Positions 1-8,099 of a DNA stretch of 64,000 bases are shown one piece after another. The stretch is taken from NCBI GenBank assembly GCA_964432415.1, contig CAYSNW010000009.1:1-64000 (forward strand), given 5' to 3'. Within the stretch, counting starts at the first letter, position 1. Each line of letters begins with the position of its first letter. Under the pieces are notes generated by a model. That model was not told the origin of the DNA. It was given only the letters and a program-made list of their open reading frames with translations, and did no database searches. This stretch comes from JAFECT01 sp964432415. GTDB lineage: Bacteria > Pseudomonadota > Alphaproteobacteria > Caulobacterales > Caulobacteraceae. The position numbers and the translations under genes are program-made.

Positions 1-59
1 GGCGGCCGGGGCCCAGGCTCCGCCATCGCGGTCGCACGGCCGCTGGAGGGACCCTGCCC

Positions 60-467
60 ATGCGCACGATCGCCCTGGCCCTGTTGGCCGCCACCCTGGT
101 CTGCGGCTGCAAGCCCGCGCCGCCCGCCTCGCCGCCGCCGCCCGCCGCGCCCACGGTCGCTGGCGTCGACCTGACCCAGCCGGTGAAGGTGAGCTCGTTC
201 GAGCCGGGCTACACTATCGTGATCACCCCGGCGCCCGGCGGCATCACCCTGAACAGCCAGAACTTCGGCACGGATTCGGTGGCGGTGACGCCAGGGCCCA
301 CGGGCACGACCGACGCGACCTGGACGGCGACGACCGCCTCGAACCAGGCCCTGGTGGTGAAGGTCACGGCGGTGGCCTGCACCGAGCCCAGCGGCGCGGC
401 GCGTCCGGCGACGGCGGAGATCAGCTACCACGGCGAGCACCTGACCAACGGCTGCGCGGGGAACTGA
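60..467 (+). CDS. Small proline-linker lipoprotein of unknown function
   Basis: The 135-residue product opens with a lipoprotein signal (MRTIALALLAATLVCGC) in which Cys17 is the likely lipidated residue, followed by a Pro/Ala-rich linker (residues 19-31) that would hold the rest off the membrane. The remaining ~100 residues are predicted secreted and end in a segment with two cysteines (ACTEPSGAARP and NGCAGN), reminiscent of the COG3650-type lipoproteins whose C-terminus ends in a GCA motif. No catalytic motif is visible. It faces the sheath gene tail to tail with only 7 bases between stops. The function is unknown; the lipoprotein call is firm, the family link is tentative. Confidence 0.7.
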   Translation: MRTIALALLAATLVCGCKPAPPASPPPPAAPTVAGVDLTQPVKVSSFEPGYTIVITPAPGGITLNSQNFGTDSVAVTPGPTGTTDATWTATTASNQALVVKVTAVACTEPSGAARPATAEISYHGEHLTNGCAGN

Positions 468-474
468 GGCGCCC

Positions 475-2145
475 TCAGGCCCCCGTCGCGGTCTGCAGCT
501 GGATTCTGATCGCCACGAACTCCGCCGGGTAGGTCGGCGCGACCAGCAGGTCGAGGTTCAGCACCCCCTGGGCGACCGTGTCCGGCGGATTGTTCGACGC
601 GTCGCAGGTGACGGTGAAGGCTTCGGAAGCCGTGTCGCCGAACAGGGCGCCCTGCCGCCACAGGGGGGTGAGGAACGCGGTGGTCTGGGCGGTGACGGCG
701 GCCCAGAGCCTGGCGTTGTCGGGCTCGAACGCCACCCACTGCAGTCCCTGGGTCAGGGACAGCTCGATCATGGTCAGCAGGCGGCGGGTATTGACGTAGA
801 CCCGGTCCGGATCGCTGGAGAGGGTGCGCGCGCCCCAGGCGCAGATTCCGTAGTTGGTGAAGCTGCGGATGGTGTTGATCCCGATCGGATTGAGCCCGTC
901 CTGATCCGTGTCGGTGACCGGCCGCTCGACTCCGAGGGCGAAGCGAAGGGCGCCGTAGTCGATTCCCGCCGGGGCCTTCCAGACGCCGGCGGCTGTGTCG
1001 GTCGCGGCATAGGCGCCGGCCATGGCGCCGGAGGGCGGGACCGGCACGCTCGACATCCCATCGGGACCGGGAATGAGGATCCAGGGATAGTAGAGGGCGC
1101 CCGAGGCGGAGCTTAGGGCGTTGCCGGCCGGCAGCCGGCCGTCGGCGGAGGCGGCGCCGGTCCTGAAGGCTTCGATGTCGGCGATGGAGAGCCCGAGCGG
1201 CGGATCGACCAGATAGAAGATCTGGTTCGCGGCCGGAGTCTCCGCCCAGGCCAGGGTCTGCAGCACGCGGTTGCGCTGTGCGCCCGCGTCGGCGATGGCG
1301 GTGACGTCAGGAGTGGCGAGCAGGCTCACGCCCTGCACGGCGCCGAGGGAGGCGAGCGCGGCCGTCAGGTCGAGCGGCGTGTCGGTGGGGTCGCCGGCGC
1401 CGCCGGTCAGGGCGCTCGGCGCAGAATTGGGCGGGCGCGGCGCGGCGCCGTCCGAGACCGCGACGCGCAGGAACAGGGACGTCGCGTTGATCCGGGTCGC
1501 GAGCGCGCAGGGACCGGCGCCCTGAGGCGCAAGATCGGCGGCGGTGAAGCCGCTGAAACGCTCCATCCGCCAGGCGGCGCCGTGCTCCAGCGGGACCTGG
1601 GCGCAATGGTTCGCCGCGGCGAAATCGGCGGCCAGCTGGTCGCTCACCGACAGGGCCTGGCCCAGCAGCGGCATGTGGTAGAGGACATCGATGGCGAAGG
1701 CCGGAGTCGGGGAGGCAGCGCCATCCGGATAGTCGCCGACGGCGACCAGCAGATTGTCGCCCCAGTCGCCGGGGGCGGCGGCGCTGAATCCGAGCGCGCC
1801 CTGCGTCAGGGCCGCGGCGACCCAGGCGCCGGCCGAAGCAGCCGCGGCGCGCACCACCCAGCAGGCGCCGCCGCCCTGCTGGAAGAAGCACCAGACCGCG
1901 AACGGCGTCTGCAGGCCCCAGGCGAGGCCGCCGAAGGTCGTGACATAGGCCTGCCAGCTGAGGATCTGGACCGGCGTGTTCTCGGGTCCGCTCACCGTGG
2001 CGCCGACGAAGACGGCGACGCTGGTGGGCGCAGCCTCGACGGTGTGGGACGTGGAGAGCTCCTGGACGTAGACGCCGGGGTAGCTGAGGGACCGCGGCGG
2101 CGGCGCCTTCATTCCGCCGGAAGCCCGGCCGCCCCGCTTCGCCAT
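475..2145 (-). CDS. Orphan phage-type contractile tail sheath protein
   Basis: The 556-residue protein has the classic sheath N-terminus (SYPGVYVQEL, then TSVAVFVGATVSGP, about residues 20-55) and a sheath C-terminal domain (GICAWGARTLSSDP, YVNTRRLLTMIE, NLDLLVAPTYPAEFVAIRIQ). Sheath subunits surround the tube of contractile phages, pyocins and extracellular injection systems. I chose the ATG at 2145, which has GGAG about six bases upstream, over an upstream TTG. No tube, baseplate, spike or ATPase gene lies on either side: ahcY is upstream and a lipoprotein gene is convergent downstream. It could be a remnant, a subunit for a system encoded elsewhere, or a co-opted protein. The family call is strong, the role is open. 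Confidence 0.85.
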   Translation of the reverse strand: MAKRGGRASGGMKAPPPRSLSYPGVYVQELSTSHTVEAAPTSVAVFVGATVSGPENTPVQILSWQAYVTTFGGLAWGLQTPFAVWCFFQQGGGACWVVRAAAASAGAWVAAALTQGALGFSAAAPGDWGDNLLVAVGDYPDGAASPTPAFAIDVLYHMPLLGQALSVSDQLAADFAAANHCAQVPLEHGAAWRMERFSGFTAADLAPQGAGPCALATRINATSLFLRVAVSDGAAPRPPNSAPSALTGGAGDPTDTPLDLTAALASLGAVQGVSLLATPDVTAIADAGAQRNRVLQTLAWAETPAANQIFYLVDPPLGLSIADIEAFRTGAASADGRLPAGNALSSASGALYYPWILIPGPDGMSSVPVPPSGAMAGAYAATDTAAGVWKAPAGIDYGALRFALGVERPVTDTDQDGLNPIGINTIRSFTNYGICAWGARTLSSDPDRVYVNTRRLLTMIELSLTQGLQWVAFEPDNARLWAAVTAQTTAFLTPLWRQGALFGDTASEAFTVTCDASNNPPDTVAQGVLNLDLLVAPTYPAEFVAIRIQLQTATGA

Positions 2146-2236
2146 GACCCGCTCCGCACGATGCAACGGACACGCGATGTTGCGCCCGCAGACAACCTAG
2201 TGGTTCGACGGATCGAGCGTCAACGCGAGGGGTGAA

Positions 2237-2261
2237 GTCTCCGCCCCGCGGGGGCGGAGAC
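2237..2261 (-). terminator. Perfect hairpin after ahcY
   Basis: An 11-bp perfect stem (GTCTCCGCCCC with GGGGCGGAGAC, three-base loop) starts about 10 bases past the ahcY stop. The following T-tract on the minus strand is weak, so it may terminate poorly or stabilise the 3' end. Confidence 0.6.
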
Positions 2262-2270
2262 CGCAGAATC

Positions 2271-3662
2271 CTAGTACCGGTAGTGGTCCGGCTTGAACGG
2301 GCCGTCGGGGGTGACGCCGATGTAGTCGGCCTGTTCCTTGGACAGCTTGGTCAGCTTCGCGCCCAGCTTGGCCAGGTGCAGCATGGCGACCTTTTCGTCG
2401 AGGTGCTTGGGCAGGGTGTAGACCTTGTGCTCATAGGCCTTGGCGTTGGTCCACAGCTCCATCTGGGCCAGGGTCTGGTTGGTGAAGCTGGCGCTCATCA
2501 CAAAGGAGGGGTGCCCCGTCGCGTTGCCGAGGTTCACCAGGCGCCCTTCGGACAGCACGATGATCTTCTTGCCGTCCGGGAACTCCACGTGGTGGACCTG
2601 GGGCTTGATCTCGTCCCACTTGAAATTGCGCAGGCCGGCGATCTGAATCTCGCTGTCGAAGTGGCCGATGTTGCAGACGATGGCGTTGTTCTTCATCGCG
2701 CGCATGTGCTCAACCGTCAGCACGTCCTTGTTGCCGGTGGCGGTGACGAAGATGTCGGCGGAGGCGGCCACGTCCTCGATGGTCTTGACGTCGTAGCCTT
2801 CCATGGCGGCCTGCAGGGCGCAGATCGGATCGACCTCGGTGACCACCACGCGGGCGCCGCCGTTGCGCAGGGATGCGGCCGAACCCTTGCCCACGTCGCC
2901 GTAGCCCAGCACCACCGCGACCTTGCCGGCCAGCATGACGTCGGTGCCGCGGCGGATGGCGTCCACCAGGCTCTCGCGGCAGCCGTAGAGGTTGTCGAAC
3001 TTGGACTTGGTGACGCTGTCGTTGACGTTGATGGCGGGGAACGGCAGCTCGCCGCGCTCGGCCATCTGGTACAGGCGATGCACGCCGGTGGTGGTCTCTT
3101 CGGAGACGCCGCCGATGGCGTCGCGGATGGCGGAGTAGAAGCCGGGCCGCTCGGTCAGGTAACGCTTCATCACCGCGAACAGGGCTTCCTCTTCCTCGTT
3201 CTGGGGGTTGGCGAGGACCGAGGGATCCTTCTCAGCCTTGGGGCCCAGCACGCAGAGCAGGGTCGCGTCGCCGCCGTCGTCCAGGATCAGGTTCGGGTAG
3301 CCGCCATCATGCCATTCGAAAATCTTGTGAGCGTATTCCCAGTACTCGTAGAGGGTCTCGCCCTTGATGGCGAAGACGGGGGTGCCGGCCGCGGCGATGG
3401 CGGCGGCGGCGTGGTCCTGGGTCGAGAAGATGTTGCACGAGGCCCAGCGCACCTCGGCGCCCAGGGCTTCCAGGGTCTGGATCAGGACCGCGGTCTGGAT
3501 GGTCATGTGCAGGGAGCCGGCGATGCGGGCGCCCTTCAGTGGCTTCCTGGCCCCGAACTCCTCGCGCGTGGCCATCAGGCCCGGCATTTCGGTCTCGGCG
3601 ATGGCGATCTCCTTCTGACCCCAGGGCGCGAGCGAGATGTCTTTGACGATGTAGTCGGTCAT
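2271..3662 (-). CDS. ahcY: S-adenosyl-L-homocysteine hydrolase
   Basis: This enzyme splits S-adenosylhomocysteine into adenosine and homocysteine in the cytosol, relieving product inhibition of methyltransferases. The 463-residue length is normal for the family. Visible signatures are TSxDHxAAA-like TQDHAAAAIA (81-90), the NAD-binding GYGDVGKGSA (253-262), NNAIVCNIGHFDSEI and the typical C-terminal KPDHYRY. The substrate/NAD region NVNDSVTKSKFDNLYG contains the family lysine. It is transcribed alone. A perfect 22-bp palindrome lies about 90 bases upstream of the ATG and is a likely site for a SAH-responsive ArsR-family regulator (SahR type); a strong hairpin follows the stop. Confidence 0.97.
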   Translation of the reverse strand: MTDYIVKDISLAPWGQKEIAIAETEMPGLMATREEFGARKPLKGARIAGSLHMTIQTAVLIQTLEALGAEVRWASCNIFSTQDHAAAAIAAAGTPVFAIKGETLYEYWEYAHKIFEWHDGGYPNLILDDGGDATLLCVLGPKAEKDPSVLANPQNEEEEALFAVMKRYLTERPGFYSAIRDAIGGVSEETTTGVHRLYQMAERGELPFPAINVNDSVTKSKFDNLYGCRESLVDAIRRGTDVMLAGKVAVVLGYGDVGKGSAASLRNGGARVVVTEVDPICALQAAMEGYDVKTIEDVAASADIFVTATGNKDVLTVEHMRAMKNNAIVCNIGHFDSEIQIAGLRNFKWDEIKPQVHHVEFPDGKKIIVLSEGRLVNLGNATGHPSFVMSASFTNQTLAQMELWTNAKAYEHKVYTLPKHLDEKVAMLHLAKLGAKLTKLSKEQADYIGVTPDGPFKPDHYRY

Positions 3663-3751
3663 GGCGGGAAGGCTCCGGACAGCGGTTGCGGGGGCCGTGC
3701 GAAGACCGGCCAGTGTGCGTTGAGGGGCGGTCTATAGACCGGCTTCGAAAA

Positions 3752-3773
3752 CATATAAAGATATCTTTATATG
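3752..3773. promoter_or_regulatory. Perfect 22-bp palindrome, likely SahR-type operator
   Basis: The sequence is fully self-complementary, centred on the GATATC core between positions 3762 and 3763, with arms CATATAAAGAT and ATCTTTATATG. It lies in the divergent gap between ahcY (start 3662) and the deacetylase gene (start 3881). ATATAAAGATATCTTTATAT-like sites upstream of SAH/methionine-cycle genes are known from ArsR-family SahR regulons in proteobacteria. Assignment to SahR is inference; no regulator gene is in the window. Confidence 0.7.
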
Positions 3774-3880
3774 GTCACAGTCGGCGCCGTTCGACTCCGC
3801 AAACCGAATCAAAGCTTCGCCTTGCGCTCTTCCCGCAGCTAGGGTCGAGGCTTGCGTGCGTGCCGCGGGGGGACCGTTTC

Positions 3881-4828
3881 GTGAGACTGACAGTAGCGTT
3901 CGCGGCCGTACTGACCGCCCTTCTGGGACTGGGCCTGGAATTCGGCCCGATTCTGAAGGGCCCGCTTCCCGCCCGGCCGGCCGGTTCGCCGCCATCCGAC
4001 GTGCATCAGACCGCCCAGGGCCGCTGCCCCACCGACCCGCTGGCCCCGGCGAAGACGCCGACGGTCGAGCTGGAGACCCGTCCCGGCGACAATGGAACGG
4101 CGCGCTACGGCGCCCTGCAGTATCCGCGGAGCCCGCTCCGGCCCAAGGACATAGCGCTCACCATCGACGACGGCCCGGACGCGGCCCACCACGAGGAGGT
4201 GCTGGCGATCCTGGACCGCCACTGCCTGAAGGCGGCCTTCTTCTTCGTCGGCTTCTACGCCGAAGCCCGGCCGGACCTGGTGCGCGAGACCGCCGCGCGC
4301 GGCCATATCCTGGCCACCCACAGCTGGACCCATCCCAATAACCTCAGGAAGCTCGGCCCGGCCGGCGCCAAGAGCCAGATCGAGCGCGGCTTCTGGGCGG
4401 TGCAGAGCGCCATGGAGCCCGCGCCCCTGCCGGACAAGGCGAGGCTTGCGCCCTTCTTCCGCTTCCCGGGCCTGAACGACAGCCCGACGCTGCTGGCCTA
4501 CCTGGGCCAGCGTAACATCGCCGCGGTCTCGGCCGACTTCGGGGCGGACGACTGGAAGCGCCGGATCGACGTGGACGGGGTCAAGGAGCGTGCGCTCTAC
4601 GAGGCGGCCCAGACCAACGGCGGCATCCTGATCCTGCACGAGACCAAGGCGCATACGGTGGCCGCTCTTTCGGACCTGATCACCGAGTTCGAGCGGCGGG
4701 GCTACCGCTTCGTCCTGATCGTGCCCAAGCCCGGCGCCCGCGCCTGGGCCGGGGCCGGCGAAGACCCGCTGCTGACCCCCCTGCCCGCGCCGACGCCGAA
4801 GGGCACGAAGCTGTCGCCGAAGGTTTGA
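3881..4828 (+). CDS. Polysaccharide deacetylase (NodB/chitin-deacetylase fold), exported
   Basis: The predicted 315-residue protein removes acetyl groups from N-acetylated glycans, acting outside the inner membrane. A hydrophobic N-terminal segment (VAFAAVLTALLGLGLEF) is a signal peptide or anchor. NodB-domain motifs are complete: TIDDGP (94-99, catalytic and metal Asp), THSWTHP (metal His147 and His151), RFPGLND (motif 3) and ILILHET (motif 5). I chose the GTG at 3881, preceded by GGGGGA, because the longer frame from 3686 would read through the palindromic operator. It ends in a Pro/Lys-rich tail. The substrate (peptidoglycan, chitin oligomer or exopolysaccharide) cannot be told. It is divergent from ahcY. 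Confidence 0.9.
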   Translation: MRLTVAFAAVLTALLGLGLEFGPILKGPLPARPAGSPPSDVHQTAQGRCPTDPLAPAKTPTVELETRPGDNGTARYGALQYPRSPLRPKDIALTIDDGPDAAHHEEVLAILDRHCLKAAFFFVGFYAEARPDLVRETAARGHILATHSWTHPNNLRKLGPAGAKSQIERGFWAVQSAMEPAPLPDKARLAPFFRFPGLNDSPTLLAYLGQRNIAAVSADFGADDWKRRIDVDGVKERALYEAAQTNGGILILHETKAHTVAALSDLITEFERRGYRFVLIVPKPGARAWAGAGEDPLLTPLPAPTPKGTKLSPKV

Positions 4829-4870
4829 GGGGCGGGATCAATTTCCGGCGTGCCGAGAAGGCCGGCGGAT

Positions 4871-5038
4871 GAAGATTTTTCCGCAGACCACACAGACCAC
4901 ACAGACAAGAAAGATCGCTGACGCCCGCGAAGCGGGATCGCATTCTTAGGTCGGCCGTTCGCCACAGATTTGAGTTCCGCTAACGCGGAAGAAGCGAAAT
5001 CTCGTCTGTGTGGTCTGTGTGGTCTGTGGAAAATCTTC
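4871..5038. repeat. 168-bp inverted-repeat element between convergent genes
   Basis: Left arm 4871-4906 and right arm 5004-5038 are reverse complements except for about two substitutions and one single-base gap. Each arm carries tandem copies of CACAGAC (ACCACACAGACCACACAGAC). The 97-base interior holds two smaller hairpins: CCCGC/GCGGG (4924-4936) and TTCCGC/GCGGAA (4975-4990). It fills the gap between the deacetylase and kynU stops, ending 4 bases from the kynU stop. It has no ORF and could act as a two-way terminator or be a small non-autonomous mobile repeat. Confidence 0.8.
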
Positions 5039-5041
5039 TTT

Positions 5042-6271
5042 CTACGTCACTGCCGCGCGCTGGTTGAATCTCGGGTCGCGCCATTCGCCAGAGCTCATCA
5101 CCTGGGCCATGTGCTCGACCGCGTCCCAGACGTCGACGAAGCGGGTGGTCATGGGCGAGAGGCCGAAGCGGGCGGCGTCGGGGGCGCGGAAGTCGCCGAT
5201 GACACCGCGCGCGATCAGGGCCTGGACCAGGGCGTAGGCGCCCTCGTGAGCGAAGGCGACCTGGCCGCCGCGGCGGGCGGCGTCGCGCGGGCCGATGAAG
5301 GTCAGTTCCGGCAGGCGCTCGTCGACCAGGGCGATGAACAGGTCCCCGAGCCGGCCGGCCTTGGCGTGCAGGGCTGAGGGATCGACCCCGTCGAAGGCCA
5401 GCAGCCCCATCTCCAGGCCCTTGAGGCTGAGCATCGGCGGCGTGCCGCACAGGGTCCGCGCCATGCCGGGGCCGGGCTCGTATTCGTCGATGAAGGCGAA
5501 GGGCCGGGCGTGACCCAGCCAACCGGTCAACGGCGAGCGGAAGGCCTGCTGATGCCGGCGCGCGACATGGATGTAGGCCGGAGCGCCGGGGCCGCCGTTC
5601 AGGAACTTGTAGCCGCAGCCGACCGCGAAATCGGCCCGACACGCGTCGAGCTCGACCTTGATCACGCCGGCGCTGTGGCTGAGGTCCCAGACGGTCAGCG
5701 CGCCTGAGGCGTGGGCGGCGGCGGTGATCCCCGCCATGTCGCGGATCTCGCCCGAGCGGTAGTGGACGTGGGTCAGCAACAGGACCGCGACCTCATCGGT
5801 CAGGGAGGCGACGACCTGTTCGGGCGGGACGAAGCGCAGCTCGACGTCGCCGAGGGTGGCGGCCAGGCCCTGCAGTATATGCAGGTCGGTGGGGAAGTCG
5901 CCCGCCTCGGCCAGGATGACCCGCCGGTCCGGGCGCATGGCGCGCGCGCCGGCCACGGCCTTGAAGATGTTCACGGAGGTGGAGTCCGCCGCCATCACCT
6001 CGTCGGGGTGAGCGCCGATCAGGGGCGCGATCAGGGCGCCGATACGCGCCGGAAGCTCGATCCAGCCGTTGCGGTTCCAGCTGGTGATCAGGTCCCGGCC
6101 CCACTGGCGCGAGACCAGGTCGGCGATGGCGGGGGCGGTGGCCTTGGGCAGGGCGCCCAGGGAATTGCCGTCGAGGTAGATGACGCCCTCGGGCAGGTCG
6201 AAGCGGTCGCGCAGCCCGCGAAGCGGATCGGCGGCGTCGAGCGCCAGGGCGGCGGAGCGGGAATGATCCAT
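5042..6271 (-). CDS. kynU: Kynureninase
   Basis: A PLP-dependent hydrolase that cleaves L-kynurenine to anthranilate and alanine in tryptophan catabolism. The 409 residues match the usual length. Signatures include the N-terminal YLDGNSLGALP (32-42), DSTSVNIFK (96-104), WDLSHSAG (195-202) and the PLP-lysine motif GCGYKFLNGGPGAP with Lys222. No other kynurenine-pathway gene (kynA, kynB) is adjacent, so it is an isolated member here. The ATG at 6271 is the only sensible start. The stop lies right next to the inverted-repeat element. Confidence is high. Confidence 0.96.
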   Translation of the reverse strand: MDHSRSAALALDAADPLRGLRDRFDLPEGVIYLDGNSLGALPKATAPAIADLVSRQWGRDLITSWNRNGWIELPARIGALIAPLIGAHPDEVMAADSTSVNIFKAVAGARAMRPDRRVILAEAGDFPTDLHILQGLAATLGDVELRFVPPEQVVASLTDEVAVLLLTHVHYRSGEIRDMAGITAAAHASGALTVWDLSHSAGVIKVELDACRADFAVGCGYKFLNGGPGAPAYIHVARRHQQAFRSPLTGWLGHARPFAFIDEYEPGPGMARTLCGTPPMLSLKGLEMGLLAFDGVDPSALHAKAGRLGDLFIALVDERLPELTFIGPRDAARRGGQVAFAHEGAYALVQALIARGVIGDFRAPDAARFGLSPMTTRFVDVWDAVEHMAQVMSSGEWRDPRFNQRAAVT

Positions 6272-6303
6272 GGCGGCGTGTCTAACACGCTGCCGGGTAC
6301 GCT

Positions 6304-8034
6304 CTAGAGCCCGGCCATCCGTTTCGTACAGGCCGCGCGGACGGCCGGCGTCATCGAGGCCGCCAGCACGACGCTCTGCAGGGTGACGGTGTCCTTGCCC
6401 TGGGGCAGGAAGCGGATCACCCGCTCCACGCCCTGGTCGTCGACCCGGTAGACGTATTCCACCCGGGAATCGCCGGGCTTGCCGGCCTCGCGCCCCTTGA
6501 TCTTCATGCCGTCGCGCAGGCCGGCCGCATAGGCGGGGCTGTCGGAACGGACGCCCACGAAGACGTTACCGGCCTTGGTGGTGGCGGCCAGGTCGAAGCC
6601 GCGGTCGAAGACCGGAACCTGCTCGGTGCGGATCGTCGCGCACGAACCAAACAGGTCGGCAGGCAGCCGCACATCCTCGCCCTCCCCGACCAGGCGGCGC
6701 AGGTCATCCGCCAGGTCCGGCCCCCCGATCCTGCGCCAGGCGGCGGTGAACAGGTCGGGCGCAGTCGGGTGGCCGGGCCTGCTCTGGTCGATGCCCCGGG
6801 CCAGGGCCAGCTGGGCCTTGAACACGTCGTCCAGGTCGCGTCGCCCGTGGCTGGACCTGCGCAGGCGGTCGTCCCAGACCATGGCGAGCAGCAGGCCGCG
6901 CTGGTAGGGTAGCTTCTGCACCTGCGGATCCTTCCAGAAGTCGGCCACGATGCGGGCGTTGGGCGCCGTGCGCACTGGCGACAGGGCATAGGCCGTCAGT
7001 ACCTGGTTCAGTTCGGTCGCATAGTCCTCCAGCGACCAGACCCCGGAGCGCAGCAACACGCGCTGGGTCAGGAAGTCGGTGAAGCCCTCGCTGAACCAGT
7101 AGTCGGCCGGCTGGTCAGGCCCGTAGCGCACCCCGCCGAGACGGCTCGAGTTCCAGGTATGCATGTGCTCGTGCGCCAGCAGGTAGCGCATCAGCGGCAG
7201 CGGGCTGTCGGAAGAGGCGAAGACCGCGAAGGCGTCGTCCAGGCCCGTGCCGCCGAGCGAGGTGCTGCCGGGCGCCGGAACCAGCGGGGTCATGGTGACG
7301 ATGAAGGGCTCGCCCCGGTCGCCCCAGTAGGCGTGCTCGGCCTCCACCACGCGGGTGAGCAGGGTTGCAAAGGCGTCGACATCCAGGCTCCAGCGGCCCA
7401 GCACCGCCAGCCGCAGGTCGGCGCCGGCGGCGCGGCTCGCGATCAGCCTCAGGTCGGGAGCGCCGACGGCGGTGCTGTGTTCGATGTCCCCGACCATCAG
7501 GCGGCGGCCCCTGGCCCCGTGGTCGAGGTCGGAGGCGACCGTCCAGCCGGAGGGAAGCGTCCCCCAGCGGAAGTCGGCGGGGCGGCTTTGTTCTCCGTCC
7601 GGCGAGGCGAAGACCGCGTGGCCGATGACCGAGAACCAGGCCGGCCGCAGGATCGGCTGATAGGGATTGCCCACGGTCGCGCCCACGGCCGGGTCGCGGT
7701 CGAAGGCTGTGACCACCCGGTAGCGGATGGTGATCGCGGCGCCCGGCGCATGGGTGAGGACCCGATAGGCCGGCCCGTCCTCGGCGAGGCTCGCCCCCTC
7801 GACCTGGACGTCGCGCACCTGGCGCCACAGCTCGTGCGCGCTGGCCCATTCGTCCGGCAGGTGCAGGCGCGTGGAGCCGTCCGCGTCCCCGGTCAGGCGT
7901 ATCTCGACGGCCAGGTCCTTCAGGCCGTCGGGACCGAGTTCGGGAGTCAGGCGGTAGTGGACGACCTTGTCGGCGGGCGGCGTCGCCGCGCCGAGCAGGA
8001 GCGCGACCGCGCAGGCCGCCAACAGTCGATGCAT
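6304..8034 (-). CDS. M61-family metallopeptidase with PDZ domain, exported (copy 1)
   Basis: The 576-residue product starts with a Sec signal (MHRLLAACAVALLLGAA), so it should act in the periplasm or outside. The M61 glycyl-aminopeptidase-like zinc site is intact: HEHMH (288-292) and the downstream SEGFTDF containing the third ligand. A C-terminal PDZ-like segment (VFVGVRSDSPAYAAGLRDG) probably binds substrate C-termini. I chose the ATG at 8034 because GGGGGAG sits six bases upstream; a TTG at 8046 is less likely. It lies directly after a similar gene (8100-9824), and both share order, length and motifs, showing a tandem duplication. The physiological substrate is unknown. Confidence 0.88.
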   Translation of the reverse strand: MHRLLAACAVALLLGAATPPADKVVHYRLTPELGPDGLKDLAVEIRLTGDADGSTRLHLPDEWASAHELWRQVRDVQVEGASLAEDGPAYRVLTHAPGAAITIRYRVVTAFDRDPAVGATVGNPYQPILRPAWFSVIGHAVFASPDGEQSRPADFRWGTLPSGWTVASDLDHGARGRRLMVGDIEHSTAVGAPDLRLIASRAAGADLRLAVLGRWSLDVDAFATLLTRVVEAEHAYWGDRGEPFIVTMTPLVPAPGSTSLGGTGLDDAFAVFASSDSPLPLMRYLLAHEHMHTWNSSRLGGVRYGPDQPADYWFSEGFTDFLTQRVLLRSGVWSLEDYATELNQVLTAYALSPVRTAPNARIVADFWKDPQVQKLPYQRGLLLAMVWDDRLRRSSHGRRDLDDVFKAQLALARGIDQSRPGHPTAPDLFTAAWRRIGGPDLADDLRRLVGEGEDVRLPADLFGSCATIRTEQVPVFDRGFDLAATTKAGNVFVGVRSDSPAYAAGLRDGMKIKGREAGKPGDSRVEYVYRVDDQGVERVIRFLPQGKDTVTLQSVVLAASMTPAVRAACTKRMAGL

Positions 8035-8099
8035 GAACTCCCCCAAGTCAGAACCTCGAGAGAGCTTAGCGGCGAAAATGGCGGCAGTAGGATGGGTTG

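Noticed and set aside
475..2145. Prophage
   Set aside because: Only one phage-type gene; no integrase, capsid, terminase or attachment repeats in reach.
2232..3737. 501-residue plus-strand frame opposite ahcY
   Set aside because: It is a long open shadow in GC-rich DNA, with no homology pattern; ahcY on the other strand is certain.
3686..3880. Longer N-terminus for the deacetylase
   Set aside because: It would read through the 22-bp palindrome; GTG 3881 has a ribosome site and gives a clean signal peptide.
4871..5038. CRISPR-like array because of repeated ACCACACAGACC units
   Set aside because: Repeats are short, adjacent and mirrored as inverted arms, with no regular spacers.
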